Made by a program: the position numbers and the translations under genes
Assembly: GCF_014204915.1 (NCBI RefSeq)
Contig: NZ_JACHMH010000001.1
Span: 9,337,501-9,401,500, forward strand
Direction of reading: 5' to 3'
Source of the DNA: Crossiella cryophila
GTDB lineage: Bacteria > Actinomycetota > Actinomycetes > Mycobacteriales > Pseudonocardiaceae
DNA: 64,000 nt
Notes under the pieces: model-generated
What the model was told of the DNA's origin: nothing
Databases searched by the model: none
The model's input: only the letters and a program-made list of their open reading frames with translations
Part shown: positions 26,205 to 38,261 of the stretch, one piece after another
Position numbering within the stretch: the first letter of the stretch is position 1
How the letters are laid out: each line of letters begins with the position of its first letter

Positions 26205-26220
26205 AGTGAGCCAGGTCACA
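26205..26220 (+). promoter_or_regulatory. Candidate Crp-family operator upstream of the phospholipase gene
   Basis: AGTGAGCCAGGTCACA matches TGTGA-N6-TCACA in nine of ten fixed positions. It lies 106 bases before the start of the secreted phospholipase A2 gene and just after argA, where a promoter is expected. Confidence 0.45.
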
Positions 26221-26325
26221 ACGTAGTCAAGCCTTCACTCAATCTTCGAACGGAGTGCAGCCAGCGGCCGCTACCGCCCGGTAGGAACCTCACGTGTAGT
26301 TCACACCACAGAACTGGGGTTCACC

Positions 26326-26769
26326 GTGAACAATTCCCCTGCCGGGATCCGCAAGGTTCTCACCAGCGCTCTGGTCGCGATCGCCGCCACCTTCGGCCTG
26401 CTCGCCGGGTCTGGTGTGGCGCAGGCCGTCGACATCAGGGCGGTCACCGACAGCTACATGTTCAGCAAATCGCTGGGCGAGTTCTCCACGATCCGCAACC
26501 AGCGGCCGTACAACGGCCAGCTCGACTGGTCCTCGGACGCGTGTTCCTGGTCGCCGGACAAGCCGGTCGGCTTCAACTTCACCCCGGCGTGCCACCGGCA
26601 CGACTTCGGGTACCGGAACTTCAAGAAGCAGGGCCGCTGGAACGCCGATGCCAAGGCCCGCGTGGACAACAAGTTCAAGTCCGACCTGTACGGCATCTGC
26701 AAGGGCAACTGGGCCTGCAACCGCATCGCCGACCTGTACTACGCGGCCGTCCGCCGCTGGGGCACGTGA
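26326..26769 (+). CDS. Secreted bacterial phospholipase A2
   Basis: This 147-residue exported protein has a signal peptide (cleavage after AQA, residue 34) and the prokaryotic phospholipase A2 core. CHRHDFGYRN carries the catalytic His92 and the calcium ligand Asp93. Asp114 in ADAKARVDNKF fits the dyad partner. C73, C89, C125 and C131 can form the two family disulfides. It should release the sn-2 fatty acid from extracellular phospholipids and resembles the Streptomyces violaceoruber enzyme in length and motif. The start is GTG 26326. It is monocistronic and ends at a strong hairpin. Confidence 0.9.
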   Translation: MNNSPAGIRKVLTSALVAIAATFGLLAGSGVAQAVDIRAVTDSYMFSKSLGEFSTIRNQRPYNGQLDWSSDACSWSPDKPVGFNFTPACHRHDFGYRNFKKQGRWNADAKARVDNKFKSDLYGICKGNWACNRIADLYYAAVRRWGT

Positions 26770-26807
26770 GCCCGCGCAAGGCACCGCTGAGCTGAACCGC
26801 TGACGAC

Positions 26808-26848
26808 AACGGACCCGGGTCGCATTCCCTGCGCGGCCCGGGTCCGTT
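26808..26848. terminator. Strong bidirectional hairpin between phospholipase and ftsK genes
   Basis: AACGGACCCGGG pairs perfectly over twelve bases with CCCGGGTCCGTT, with a 17-base loop. It lies between the ends of two convergent genes. There is no long T run, as is common in these genomes. Confidence 0.7.
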
Positions 26849-26880
26849 CACGTCTTGCCTGGAGTTCTCGTCCCGCCCGG

Positions 26881-29373
<2,493 letters not shown>

Positions 29374-29401
29374 GCTCCACACGGTAGTCGGCTCGCCCCT
29401 T

Positions 29402-29430
29402 CCGTCACAGTCGTCACTCCCGTCACAGGA
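29402..29430 (-). promoter_or_regulatory. Three tandem 9-bp GTCAC repeats upstream of ftsK (MtrA-like)
   Basis: Reading from 29404 the units are GTCACAGTC, GTCACTCCC and GTCACAGGA, spaced exactly nine bases. This resembles the mycobacterial MtrA site, a tandem 9-mer related to GTCACAgcg. The repeats lie 30-57 bases before the ftsK ATG and between the divergent ftsK and acyltransferase genes. MtrA controls cell-division genes in actinobacteria. Confidence 0.45.
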
Positions 29431-29499
29431 GCCTCAGTCATGACGAATTAGGAAGTGGTGGGGTCGCGAGGTTGGGCGGCATGCGATGCTGCACCTGTC

Positions 29500-30330
29500 A
29501 TGGTTGCTCTGCATTCGGTTCCAGACGATCCGACACGCCGGTCGGTTCCGGCCCGTCGGTCCTCCAGGCTCTGGCGGGCGTTGATGGCCGCGGATCGCGC
29601 CCTCGTCGCCCTCACCGGGAAACTCGTGGTCACCGGGGAAGTCCCGGCTGAGCTGCGTGGCCGCCCGGTGTTGCTGGCCTCCAACCACATCGGCGTCTTC
29701 GACGGCTTCGTGCTGGTCGCGGCCTGTCACAAGGCCGGCCTCGCGCCGTCGCTGATGTCCACCGGTGGCATCTTCGACGCCCCGATCGCCGGCTGGGTGT
29801 GGCGGCGCTGCGGACATGTCCGGGTGGACCGCGGCAAGCGCACGGTCGTCCAGGCCATGGACAGCGCGGTCCAGGCACTCGGCGACGGCCATTCGCTGCT
29901 CATCTACCCCGAGGGCCGGGTCACCCGCGATCCCGGCCTGTGGCCGGAACGCGGCAAGACCGGCGCGGCCCGGATCGCGCTCGCCGCCGGGGTGCCGGTG
30001 GTGCCGGTGAGCCAGTTCGGCGCGCACGAGGCGGTGATCTGGGGCACGTTGGTGGTCAGCGGCTGGTCGGACTTCAAGCCGCTGATGATGTCCTGGTTCC
30101 GCGCGGTGAAGAACCGCCCGACCTTCCGCGTGCACTTCGGCGCCCCGCCGGACCTGTCGGACCTGTCCCCGGCCAAACCGGGTGACGCCGCCCGCGCCCG
30201 GGACCGGATCATGCGCGAGATCGCCAAGGGCATGATCGGCATCCGCCCCGGCGAGCTGGAGAAGCTGAAGTTCCACGACGCGACCCGGCCCACCGAGTCC
30301 CGCAGCCCGTGGACCCCGGACCAGCTCTGA
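29500..30330 (+). CDS. 1-acylglycerol-3-phosphate O-acyltransferase-like protein (PlsC family)
   Basis: This 276-residue protein has motif I NHIGVFDG (NHxxxxD), LMSTGGIFDAPIAGWVWRRCGHVRVDRGKR and motif III IYPEGRVTRDP, the PlsC acyltransferase signature. It should acylate lysophosphatidate or a related acceptor at the membrane. I see no strong membrane helix. ATG 29500 is chosen. A longer in-frame start at 29455 adds residues lacking family character. It is divergent from ftsK. Confidence 0.85.
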   Translation: MVALHSVPDDPTRRSVPARRSSRLWRALMAADRALVALTGKLVVTGEVPAELRGRPVLLASNHIGVFDGFVLVAACHKAGLAPSLMSTGGIFDAPIAGWVWRRCGHVRVDRGKRTVVQAMDSAVQALGDGHSLLIYPEGRVTRDPGLWPERGKTGAARIALAAGVPVVPVSQFGAHEAVIWGTLVVSGWSDFKPLMMSWFRAVKNRPTFRVHFGAPPDLSDLSPAKPGDAARARDRIMREIAKGMIGIRPGELEKLKFHDATRPTESRSPWTPDQL

Positions 30331-30388
30331 TCACCCCGCGCTGACCCCCACCCACGCTGACCACAGCCACTCTGACCACGCTTACGCG

Positions 30389-30421
30389 ACCGGCCGCCCT
30401 CCTTCTCGGAGTGCGGCCGGT
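30389..30421 (+). terminator. Hairpin terminator after the acyltransferase gene
   Basis: ACCGGCCGC and GCGGCCGGT form a nine-bp stem around a 15-base loop. The hairpin is followed by TTCG rather than a long T run and lies 58 bases after the gene end. Confidence 0.55.
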
Positions 30422-30485
30422 TCGCGTCTCGTACTGATTCGTGGCCCGGTCGCCGAACTCGTCGACCAGGCTCTCCAGCCCGAAA

Positions 30486-30508
30486 AACGGGTTACCCGGA
30501 GAACCGTT
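30486..30508 (-). terminator. 17-bp hairpin element used as terminator of the rnj gene
   Basis: GGTTACCCGGAGAACCG at 30490-30506 forms a short stem. On the minus strand it is followed by five T residues (30487-30483), so it can end rnj transcripts. The same core with one base change occurs at 39100-39116, and a divergent copy occurs at 14874. Confidence 0.55.
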
Positions 30509-30535
30509 CTCCCGGCTCGCCGGGTCCGTCGTCGC

Positions 30536-32229
30536 TCAGACCGGGATGACGGTCGGCACGATCATCGGCCGGCGCCGGTAGGTCTCGGCGACCCACCGCC
30601 CGACCACGCGGCGCACCGACTGGGCGATGCGGTGCGGGTCGGTGATGTTCTCCGCCTCGGTGCGCGCCAGCTCCATCTCCACCAGCGGGACCACCTGGTC
30701 GAGGGCCTTCGGGTCGTCGGAGAACCCGCGCCCGGAGACCGTCGGCGGGGTGACCGCCCGGCCGGTGGCGGACTCGACGGCCACGACGATCGCGATGAAC
30801 CCGCCCTCGCCGAGCACCAGCCGGTCGGACAGGGTCGACTCGCCGACGTCGCCGACGGAGAGGCCGTCCACGTACACGTGCCCGACCTCGACCCGCCCGA
30901 CGATGCTCGCCGCGCCGTCGATGAGGTCCACCACCACGCCGTCCTCGGCGATGACCACCCGCTCCGGCGGCACCCCGGTCAGCGTGGCCAGTTCGGCGTT
31001 GGCACGCAGGTGCCGCCACTCGCCGTGCACCGGCATGACGTTGCTCGGCCGGACCGCGTTGTACAGGTACAGCAGCTCGCCCGCGGAGGCGTGTCCGGAG
31101 ACGTGCACCTTGGCCGTGCCCTGGTGCACGACCTGCGCACCGAGCCGGACCAGGCCGTTGACCACGCCGAAGACCGCGGTCTCGTTGCCGGGGATGAGCG
31201 AGCTGGCCAGCACGACCATGTCCCCGGCGCGGATGCTGATCTGCCGGTGCTCGCCACGGGCCATCCGGGACAGCGCGGACAGCGGCTCACCCTGCGACCC
31301 GGTGGAGACGAACACCACCTGGTCCTCGGGCAGCTGCATGGCCTCGTCCAGGTCGGCCAGCAGGCCCTCCGGCACGGTGAGCAGGCCCAGATCGGCGGCG
31401 ATGCCCATGTTGCGGACCATCGAGCGGCCGACGAAGGTCACCCGCCGCCCGTGCGTGGCCGCCACGTCCAGCACCTGCTGCACCCGGTGCACATGGCTGG
31501 CGAAACAGGCCACGATGACCCGCTGCTTGGCCTTGCCGATGACGCCGTCGAGCACCGGCCCGATCTGGCGTTCCGGCGTGACGAACCCGGGCACCTCGGC
31601 GTTGGTCGAGTCGACCAGGAACAGGTCCACGCCCTCGTCGCCGAGCCGGTGGAAACCGGCCAGGTCGGTGAGCCTGCCGTCCAGCGGGAGCTGGTCCAGC
31701 TTGATGTCACCGGTGTGCAGGACCAGCCCGGCCTCGGTGCGGATGGCCACCGCGAGCGCGTCCGGGATGGAGTGGTTGACCGCGAGGAACTGCAGCTCGA
31801 ACGGTCCGAAGCTGCGGTGCTCGCCCTCCACCACCTCGATCAGCACCGGGTTCTGCCGGTGCTCCTTGCACTTGGCGGCCAGCAGCGCGAGGGTGAACCG
31901 GGAGCCGACCACCGGCAGGTCCGGCCGCAACCGCAGCAGGAACGGCACCGCGCCGATGTGGTCCTCGTGCCCGTGCGTGAGCACCAGCGCGTCGATGTCG
32001 TCCAGCCGGGATTCCAGCGCGCGGAAGTCCGGCAGGATCAGGTCGACGCCGGGCGCGTCGTCCTCGGGGAAGAGCACGCCGCAGTCCACGACGAGCATCC
32101 GCCCGGCGTGCTCGAAGACGGTCATGTTGCGGCCGACTTCGCCGATGCCGCCGAGGGCGACCACTCGAAGTCCGCCGTCGGGCAGCGGGCCCGGCTTGTT
32201 GGTGGGCAGCACTGCCGCGATGTCGATCA

Positions 32230-32230
<1 letters not shown>
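30536..32230 (-). CDS. rnj: Ribonuclease J
   Basis: This 564-residue metallo-beta-lactamase/beta-CASP nuclease has THGHEDHIGAVPFLL (HxHxDH, about residues 86-91), VLHTGDIKLD and PVHGEWRHLRANAELA in the C-terminal part, as in RNase J. It degrades and matures RNA with both 5'-exonuclease and endonuclease action. GTG 32230 shares one base with the dapA stop, so the two are coupled. The rnj-dapA pair matches the mycobacterial Rv2752c-Rv2753c arrangement. Confidence 0.93.
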
Positions 32231-33234
<1,004 letters not shown>

Positions 33235-33852
33235 TCACATGCTGCGGTCGAGATTCTCCACCACGGCCACCGCGCGCGGGTCTCCCTGCAGTTCCACCCT
33301 GGCCTGTTCCCGCCCGAAGGAGTGCAGCAGCAGCTCGGCGGGCTCGCCCACGATGGTCACCGGGCTCGGCCCCTTCTTGATCACCGCGCGCTGCCCGTCC
33401 GGACGCGCCAGCGCCAGGCCGACCGGGCTCTTGCGGTAGGTCAGCCGGGCCGACATCCGGACCGTGCGCCACAGCGGTTCCTGGTCCAGCTCACGCGGCT
33501 CCCAGTCCGGCTGGGCGCGCCGGACGTCCTCGTGGTGGATGAAGTACTCGGCCCCGTTGACCAGGTCTTCCAGGCCGGGCAGGCCGTAGGGGGAGTACCA
33601 GGGCGGGCCGGTGCGGACCAGGTCGACCAGCTCGGCCCACGGCTTGGCGGCGAAGGCATCCTGCACCCGCTGGGTGTGCCCGGCGAAGGCGCTCAGCGCG
33701 ATGCCGGGAGCCGCGTCCAGACGGCGTTCCCGCAGCACCAGGTGCGCGGCCAGGTCCCGGGTGGTCCATTCCCCGCACAGGGTCGGCGCGTCCGGCCCGA
33801 CCGCGGTGAACAGCTCGACCAGTTCCCGGCGTTCCGTCCGCGCGATGCCCAT
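33235..33852 (-). CDS. TIGR03085-type protein (mycothiol-dependent maleylpyruvate isomerase/DinB fold)
   Basis: This 205-residue protein contains TLCGEWTTRDLAAHLVLRERR (helix with the metal-binding-type His) and EYFIHHEDVRRAQPDW, the markers of the TIGR03085 actinobacterial family related to MDMPI. Its function is unknown. A metal-dependent, thiol-linked reaction is possible. The start is ATG 33852. It is read in the same direction as thyX, dapA and rnj and may share promoters with the next genes. Confidence 0.75.
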   Translation of the reverse strand: MGIARTERRELVELFTAVGPDAPTLCGEWTTRDLAAHLVLRERRLDAAPGIALSAFAGHTQRVQDAFAAKPWAELVDLVRTGPPWYSPYGLPGLEDLVNGAEYFIHHEDVRRAQPDWEPRELDQEPLWRTVRMSARLTYRKSPVGLALARPDGQRAVIKKGPSPVTIVGEPAELLLHSFGREQARVELQGDPRAVAVVENLDRSM

Positions 33853-33883
33853 GCCGCCACCCTACAACCGGACTACCGGTCCG

Positions 33884-34432
33884 CTACGCCGGCTCCACGG
33901 TGAGCACCGCCACCTGCTCGCCGTGCCGGTTGCCGAAGCGGCCGCGCTCGGTCCAGCCCCAGCGCAGGTAGGCGGCGTGCGCGGGCGCCGACGGCCAGGC
34001 CAGCAGCCAGCCGCCACGGCCGTCGAGCACCGCGGCCGCGAGCGCCCGGCCCAGCCCCTCGCCCTGCCGGTCCGGGTGCACGAACAACTCGAGCAGCTCG
34101 AACCGGCCGGGCAGCAGCTCGTGCGCGACCGATTCGCCGCCGATGGCCTCGGCCACCGTGGCGTAGAGCCGGGTGAACGGGCTGTCCGGCACGTGCAGGC
34201 CGGGTGGGGTCACCCAGCCCCAGCCCGCGCCGAGCACGGTGTCGTCGGCGTCGAGGGCCAGCACCGCGGCCGCGCCGGGCTGGGCCGCGGCGAAACCGAG
34301 GGTGTTCAGCGCGCGGTCGACCTTGGCCTGGTCGTAGGCGTACGGCGGCGCCGCGAACGCGGCCGCGTAGGCCGTGGCCACCCGCGGCCGCAGCCCGGCC
34401 AGCGCGGTCCCGGTGAGCAGTTCCAGCCGCAT
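33884..34432 (-). CDS. GNAT-family N-acetyltransferase
   Basis: This 182-residue protein is a GNAT domain: LLPGRFELLELFVHPDRQGEGLGRALAAAVLD carries the acetyl-CoA loop (RQGEGLG), followed by AAYLRWGWTERGRF. The acceptor cannot be predicted. It ends 31 bases before the TIGR03085-type gene and begins ten bases after thyX, probably as part of one transcript. Confidence 0.75.
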   Translation of the reverse strand: MRLELLTGTALAGLRPRVATAYAAAFAAPPYAYDQAKVDRALNTLGFAAAQPGAAAVLALDADDTVLGAGWGWVTPPGLHVPDSPFTRLYATVAEAIGGESVAHELLPGRFELLELFVHPDRQGEGLGRALAAAVLDGRGGWLLAWPSAPAHAAYLRWGWTERGRFGNRHGEQVAVLTVEPA

Positions 34433-34442
34433 CCGCGCGGGC

Positions 34443-35204
34443 TCAGCCCTCGGTGACCAGCGGGCTGGAGGCGACCTCGGTGCCGTCGGCCAGCGTGGAG
34501 ATCTCGAAGTCGTTGAAGACGTTCGCCGCGACCTTGTGCAGCTGGCGCAGGCACTCCACGGCCAGCGCGCGGATCTCCACGTCGGCGTGCTCGGTGGCGC
34601 GCATCGCGATGAAGTGCCGCCAGGCGCGGTAGTTGCCGGTGACCACGATGCGGGTCTCGGTGGCGTTGGGCAGGATCGCCCGCGCCGCCTGCCGCGCCTG
34701 CTTACGGCGCAGGGTGGCGTTCTTGACGTCGGCGAACTTGCGCTCCAGGCCCTCGAGCAGCTCGTTGTAGGCGGCCACGCTGGCCTCGGCCGCGGCCAGG
34801 AACATCCGGTGCAGTTCCGGGTCCTCGGCGATGACGTCCGGCTCGACCATGGCGGCGTCCCGCTCGGGCACGTAGCGCTGGGAGAGCTGGGAGTAGGAGA
34901 AGTGCCGGTGCCGGATCAGCTCGTGGGTGAGCGAGCGGGACAGGCCGGTGAAGTAGAAGCTGACCGAGCCGTGCTCGAGCACGGAGAGGTGGCCGACCTC
35001 CAGGATGTGCCGCAGGTAGCCGGCGTTGGAGGCGGTGGCCGGGTTGGGCTTGCTCCAGGACTGGTAGCAGGCGCGGCCGGCGAACTCCGCGAGCGCCTCG
35101 CCGCCGTCGGCGTCGGTGGACCACGGCACGTCGGCCGGCGGGAAGAACTCGGTCTTCCCAATGAGCTGAACCTTCGGCTGCACCGTCTGAGTCACGGCGA
35201 ACAC
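34443..35204 (-). CDS. thyX: Flavin-dependent thymidylate synthase ThyX
   Basis: This 253-residue enzyme has the ThyX motif [14 protein letters not shown] (residues 98-111, RHRx7S) plus [22 protein letters not shown]. It methylates dUMP using FAD and methylene-tetrahydrofolate. The GTG at 35204 is used. The next in-frame GTG four codons later is equally possible. The association with dapA and rnj matches mycobacterial Rv2754c-Rv2752c. The promoter region is shared with the divergent RHH gene. Confidence 0.95.
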   Translation of the reverse strand: MFAVTQTVQPKVQLIGKTEFFPPADVPWSTDADGGEALAEFAGRACYQSWSKPNPATASNAGYLRHILEVGHLSVLEHGSVSFYFTGLSRSLTHELIRHRHFSYSQLSQRYVPERDAAMVEPDVIAEDPELHRMFLAAAEASVAAYNELLEGLERKFADVKNATLRRKQARQAARAILPNATETRIVVTGNYRAWRHFIAMRATEHADVEIRALAVECLRQLHKVAANVFNDFEISTLADGTEVASSPLVTEG

Positions 35205-35269
35205 AGTAGTTCGCCTTGTCCCCGACGTGCAGCAGACCCCGTTGACAGCACCTCGCCGCCACCCTTTCC

Positions 35270-35305
35270 TTGACTGACGTCACTAGCGACGCCATAGTGG
35301 CGTCA
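35270..35305 (+). promoter_or_regulatory. Leaderless promoter with overlapping RHH-type operator
   Basis: TTGACT (35270-35275), a 17-base spacer and CATAGT (35293-35298) form a good promoter whose start would fall on the A of the ATG at 35305. TGACGTCACTA (35275-35285) and TAGTGGCGTCA (35295-35305) form an imperfect 11-bp dyad, and GACGCCA-tag-TGGCGTC forms a perfect inner one. The dyads cover the spacer and -10. The RHH protein encoded just downstream is the obvious binder. Confidence 0.55.
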
Positions 35306-35868
35306 TGGATCTCACGAGCTACGTCAACGGACTGCGGGAGGACCTGACCACCGCCGCCTCGGCCGGGGACGAGCAGACCCGGCGCACCGCGGCCCTGCTG
35401 GCCGCCGCGCTGGAGCCGGCGGCTCGGCTGGCCATCATGAACGCGCTCTCCGACCTGGCCGCCGAGGTCACCGCGACGCTGGACGGACAGCTGGTGGACG
35501 TGCGTCTCGATGGCAGGGACGTGCGCGTCGTGGTCACTCCCGCCGCTGGTCAGCGGCAGTCTCCCAGCGCGGATTCGGTGCCGCCACCGCCTCCGCCACC
35601 ACTGCCGCCGTTCCCCCCGCTGGGTGAGGGCGGCGATATCAGCCGGATCACGCTGCGGCTGTTCGAGGAACTCAAGGGCAAGGCGGAGAAGGCGGCCAAC
35701 GCCCAGGGCGTGTCGCTGAACTCCTGGTTGTCCCAGGCGGTGCAGGGCGCTCTGCACGGGCAGGGCACGGACGATCGGTCGCGACGTCACGAGTGGCGTC
35801 AGCAGCGGCGCAGCGAACAGCGGGGCGAGGCGACCAACAGCCGGTTGCGCGGCTGGGTCCAGGGCTGA
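35305..35868 (+). CDS. Ribbon-helix-helix (HicB-like) DNA-binding protein
   Basis: This 187-residue protein has an N-terminal helical part (residues 1-70), a Pro-rich spacer, and a C-terminal RHH segment ISRITLRLFEELKGKAEKAANAQGVSLNSWLSQAVQGAL (about 112-150) like HicB/Arc antitoxins. A basic tail follows. There is no HicA toxin beside it. The partner is instead a DUF4097 protein 16 bases downstream, a pairing I associate with other actinomycetes. Likely role: autorepressor of the two-gene operon. The ATG at 35305 seems to be at the transcript 5' end. Confidence 0.7.
   Translation: MDLTSYVNGLREDLTTAASAGDEQTRRTAALLAAALEPAARLAIMNALSDLAAEVTATLDGQLVDVRLDGRDVRVVVTPAAGQRQSPSADSVPPPPPPPLPPFPPLGEGGDISRITLRLFEELKGKAEKAANAQGVSLNSWLSQAVQGALHGQGTDDRSRRHEWRQQRRSEQRGEATNSRLRGWVQG
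35783..35800. promoter_or_regulatory. Internal copy of the RHH operator half-sites
   Basis: GACGTCAC-GA-GTGGCGTC lies in the last codons of the RHH gene, 85 bases before the DUF4097 start. The half-sites equal those in the promoter dyad (GACGTCAC and TGGCGTC). It could be a second operator or a looping site. Confidence 0.35.
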
Positions 35869-35884
35869 GGACAGAGGGGTGGAT

Positions 35885-36799
35885 GTGATCATGACCGAGG
35901 CCAACACCGGCCCCGCCGCGACCAGGGTCGAGGAGTTCGCCGCCGAGGGACCGGGCGAGGTGCACGTGGAGATCGGCTCCGGCCGGATCGAGGTGCGGCT
36001 GAGCGACAAACCCGGGGTGCACGTGCGGCTCACCCACGATCCCGGCCTTGCCACCGGCTTCGGCAACCAGCTCACCGGCCTGCTCACCTGGGTAACCGAC
36101 CAGTTCGGTTCGGCGGGCGCGACCCGCGACCCGGCCGAGGTCGGCGCCGAGGTGCTGCGCCGCACCACGGTGGAGTTCACCGGCAACCGGTTGCGCGTGC
36201 GCACCCCGTCCGACCTGCCGTTGCGCCTGGTCCCGGTGAAGGTCGAGGTGCAGGCGCCCAACGGCTCGCACCTGACCGCGCACAGCGGTTCCGGCGACGT
36301 CACCGTCACCGGCACCGCGAACCGGCTCGACGTCAACACCGGCACCGGCCAGATCTCGGTGGACCGGGCCGACGGCGCCGCCTCGGTCAACGCCGGTTCC
36401 GGCAGCGTCCGGCTCGGCCCGATGCTCGGCGGCCTGCGCGCCCGCAGCGGCAGCGGTGACCTGGAGGTCTCCTCGGTCGGCGGTCCGAGCGAGCTGACCA
36501 CCAGCCGCGGCAGCGTGTGGCTGGGCGCGGTGCAGGCCGATGTGCGGGTGCGCACCGGCACCGGCGACCTGACCGTGGCCGACGCCGCCGAGGGCAAGCT
36601 GGAACTGCGCACCGGCTCGGGCGAGCTGCGCATCGCGATCCGGCCGGGCGTGGCCGCCGAGCTGGACCTGGAGTCCAGCTACGGGCAGGCACGCAGTGAG
36701 CTGGAGGTCCACGGCGACACCCCGCCGGAGGACCTGCCGCTGCGCATCACCGGCCGCACCGGCTACGGCAACGTCGTGGTGACGACCTCCTCCTGGTAG
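35885..36799 (+). CDS. DUF4097 beta-helix repeat protein
   Basis: This 304-residue protein is built of many short beta repeats such as SGSGDVTVTGTANRLDVNTGTGQISV and RARSGSGDLEVSSVGG, typical of DUF4097 (YvlB/LiaX-like). It has no signal peptide or membrane helix. Family members respond to envelope stress, but their biochemical function is unknown. GTG 35885 lies five bases after GAGGGG. GTG 35879 and ATG 35891 are alternatives in the same frame. It is co-transcribed with the RHH gene and converges on the YcaQ-like gene. Confidence 0.78.
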   Translation: MIMTEANTGPAATRVEEFAAEGPGEVHVEIGSGRIEVRLSDKPGVHVRLTHDPGLATGFGNQLTGLLTWVTDQFGSAGATRDPAEVGAEVLRRTTVEFTGNRLRVRTPSDLPLRLVPVKVEVQAPNGSHLTAHSGSGDVTVTGTANRLDVNTGTGQISVDRADGAASVNAGSGSVRLGPMLGGLRARSGSGDLEVSSVGGPSELTTSRGSVWLGAVQADVRVRTGTGDLTVADAAEGKLELRTGSGELRIAIRPGVAAELDLESSYGQARSELEVHGDTPPEDLPLRITGRTGYGNVVVTTSSW

Positions 36800-36813
36800 G
36801 TCGGCGCCGTTCG

Positions 36814-36838
36814 GACCGCCCCGGGGGTGGTGGCGGTC
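36814..36838. terminator. Hairpin between convergent DUF4097 and YcaQ-like genes
   Basis: GACCGCC and GGCGGTC form a seven-bp stem with an eleven-base loop in the 45-base gap between convergent gene ends. There is no T run. Confidence 0.45.
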
Positions 36839-36844
36839 GGGGGA

Positions 36845-38080
36845 TCAGCGGAGCGCGGCGGCCAGGTCCTTGGCCAGGTCGCCGCGCCCGCCGATCGCCA
36901 CCCCGGAGAGCCCGAGCCAGTCCGCCATCAGCGTCAGTTCGTCGGCCAGTTCGGCGACCACCCGCGCCCGCGGCGGCTTGTCCGGCCCGTCCTCCAGGAA
37001 CGCCCCCGGCACCCGCAGCAGCCCGGCGGCCCGGTCCGCCTTGAGGTCGACGCGGGCGGACAACCGCTCCTCCAGCAGGAACGGGAACACGTAGTAGCCG
37101 TGCACCCGCTTGGGCGCGGGCACGTAGATCTCGATCCGGTAGTGGAAGTCGAACAGCCGCTCGGTGCGGGCCCGTTCCCAGATCAGCGGGTCGAACGGGC
37201 ACAGCAAGGCCCGTGCGGGCACCTTGCGCGGGGTCCGCGCCCGCACGTGCCGATAGGCCTGGCGGCCCCAGCCGAGCACCTCGACCGGCTCCAGCTCGCC
37301 CTCCTCGACCAGCTCGGCCACCGCCTGCCGGGCGCCGGCCACCGGCAGCCGGTAGTAGTCGCGCAGATCGGTCTCGGTGGCCACACCCAGCGCCACCGCG
37401 GACCGCCGGATCAGCTCCCGGTGCGCGTCCGCCTCCGGCAGCTCCGGCTGACCGAGGAACTCCGCCGGAATCACCCGTTCCGGCAGGTCGTAGAGCCGCT
37501 CGAAGGAACGCCGGGTGCCGGTGGTCAGCCCGCCGACGGCGAAGAGGTACTCACAGACCATCTTCACCTCCGAGCGCTCCCACCAGGCCCCCGGCCCGCG
37601 CCCCTGCCCGCCCAGCGCCTTCTCCAGCGCGCCCGCGCCGACCGGCCCCAGCTCCTTGACCGCGGCCAGCACGTCCTCGACCAGCGCCGGCGTGTCCACC
37701 GCGGCCTTCCAGTGCCTGCCGCGCAACGATTCGTAGTGCCGCATCCGCCACCGGAACAGCGGCCAGTCCGCCACCGGCACCACGCTCGCCTCATGCGCCC
37801 AGTACTCCACCAGCAGCCGCGGCCGGCGCGCGCTGTGCGACCAGGCGGCCTCGTCGAGCAGTTCGGTCGGGTACGCGCCGAGCCTGCTGAACAGCGGCGC
37901 GTAGTGCGCGCGCACCGCGACGTTGACCGAGTCCAGCTGGATGAGCTGGGTCCGTTCCAGCACCCGTTGCAGGTGCCGCCGGGTCGGGGTCGCGGTGGGG
38001 CGGGGTTCGGCGAATCCCTGGGCGGCCAGGGCGGTCCGCCGGGCAGCGGCCGGGCTCATGGTCTGCACCCGGCGGATCAT
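36845..38080 (-). CDS. YcaQ/AlkX-like winged-helix DNA glycosylase family protein (DUF1006)
   Basis: This 411-residue protein has family segments LERTQLIQLDSVNVAVRAHYAPLFSRLGAY, EYWAHEASVVP and CPFDPLIWERARTERLFDFHYRIEIYVPAPKRVHGYYV (about 310-345). The last is the signature of YcaQ proteins, which unhook interstrand crosslinks by glycosylase action in E. coli and Streptomyces. The QLDSVN and EASVVP segments hold residues conserved in characterised members. ATG 38080 is preferred, and ATG 38059 is an alternative. A still longer frame starts at 38140. Confidence 0.82.
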   Translation of the reverse strand: MIRRVQTMSPAAARRTALAAQGFAEPRPTATPTRRHLQRVLERTQLIQLDSVNVAVRAHYAPLFSRLGAYPTELLDEAAWSHSARRPRLLVEYWAHEASVVPVADWPLFRWRMRHYESLRGRHWKAAVDTPALVEDVLAAVKELGPVGAGALEKALGGQGRGPGAWWERSEVKMVCEYLFAVGGLTTGTRRSFERLYDLPERVIPAEFLGQPELPEADAHRELIRRSAVALGVATETDLRDYYRLPVAGARQAVAELVEEGELEPVEVLGWGRQAYRHVRARTPRKVPARALLCPFDPLIWERARTERLFDFHYRIEIYVPAPKRVHGYYVFPFLLEERLSARVDLKADRAAGLLRVPGAFLEDGPDKPPRARVVAELADELTLMADWLGLSGVAIGGRGDLAKDLAAALR

Positions 38081-38261
38081 CGCAGCCACCCCTGACAAGA
38101 TCGCCCGCCGCCAACGTTTGTTCAAAACTCCGAGCCACACCCGCCGTTAGAGGGGTTCAGCCGAAAGTGTGACGGCACCCACACTCTGTCCGGCTTCACC
38201 ATTCCGGACCGCCGCGCCCCCCTGCACTGGCACGGCGGTTCGCCGATCGAGGGGTTTGACC

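Noticed and set aside
30480-30520. LexA-type site in the GAACCGTTC word
   Set aside because: The spacing is wrong for CGAAC-N4-GTTCG and the position is at gene ends.
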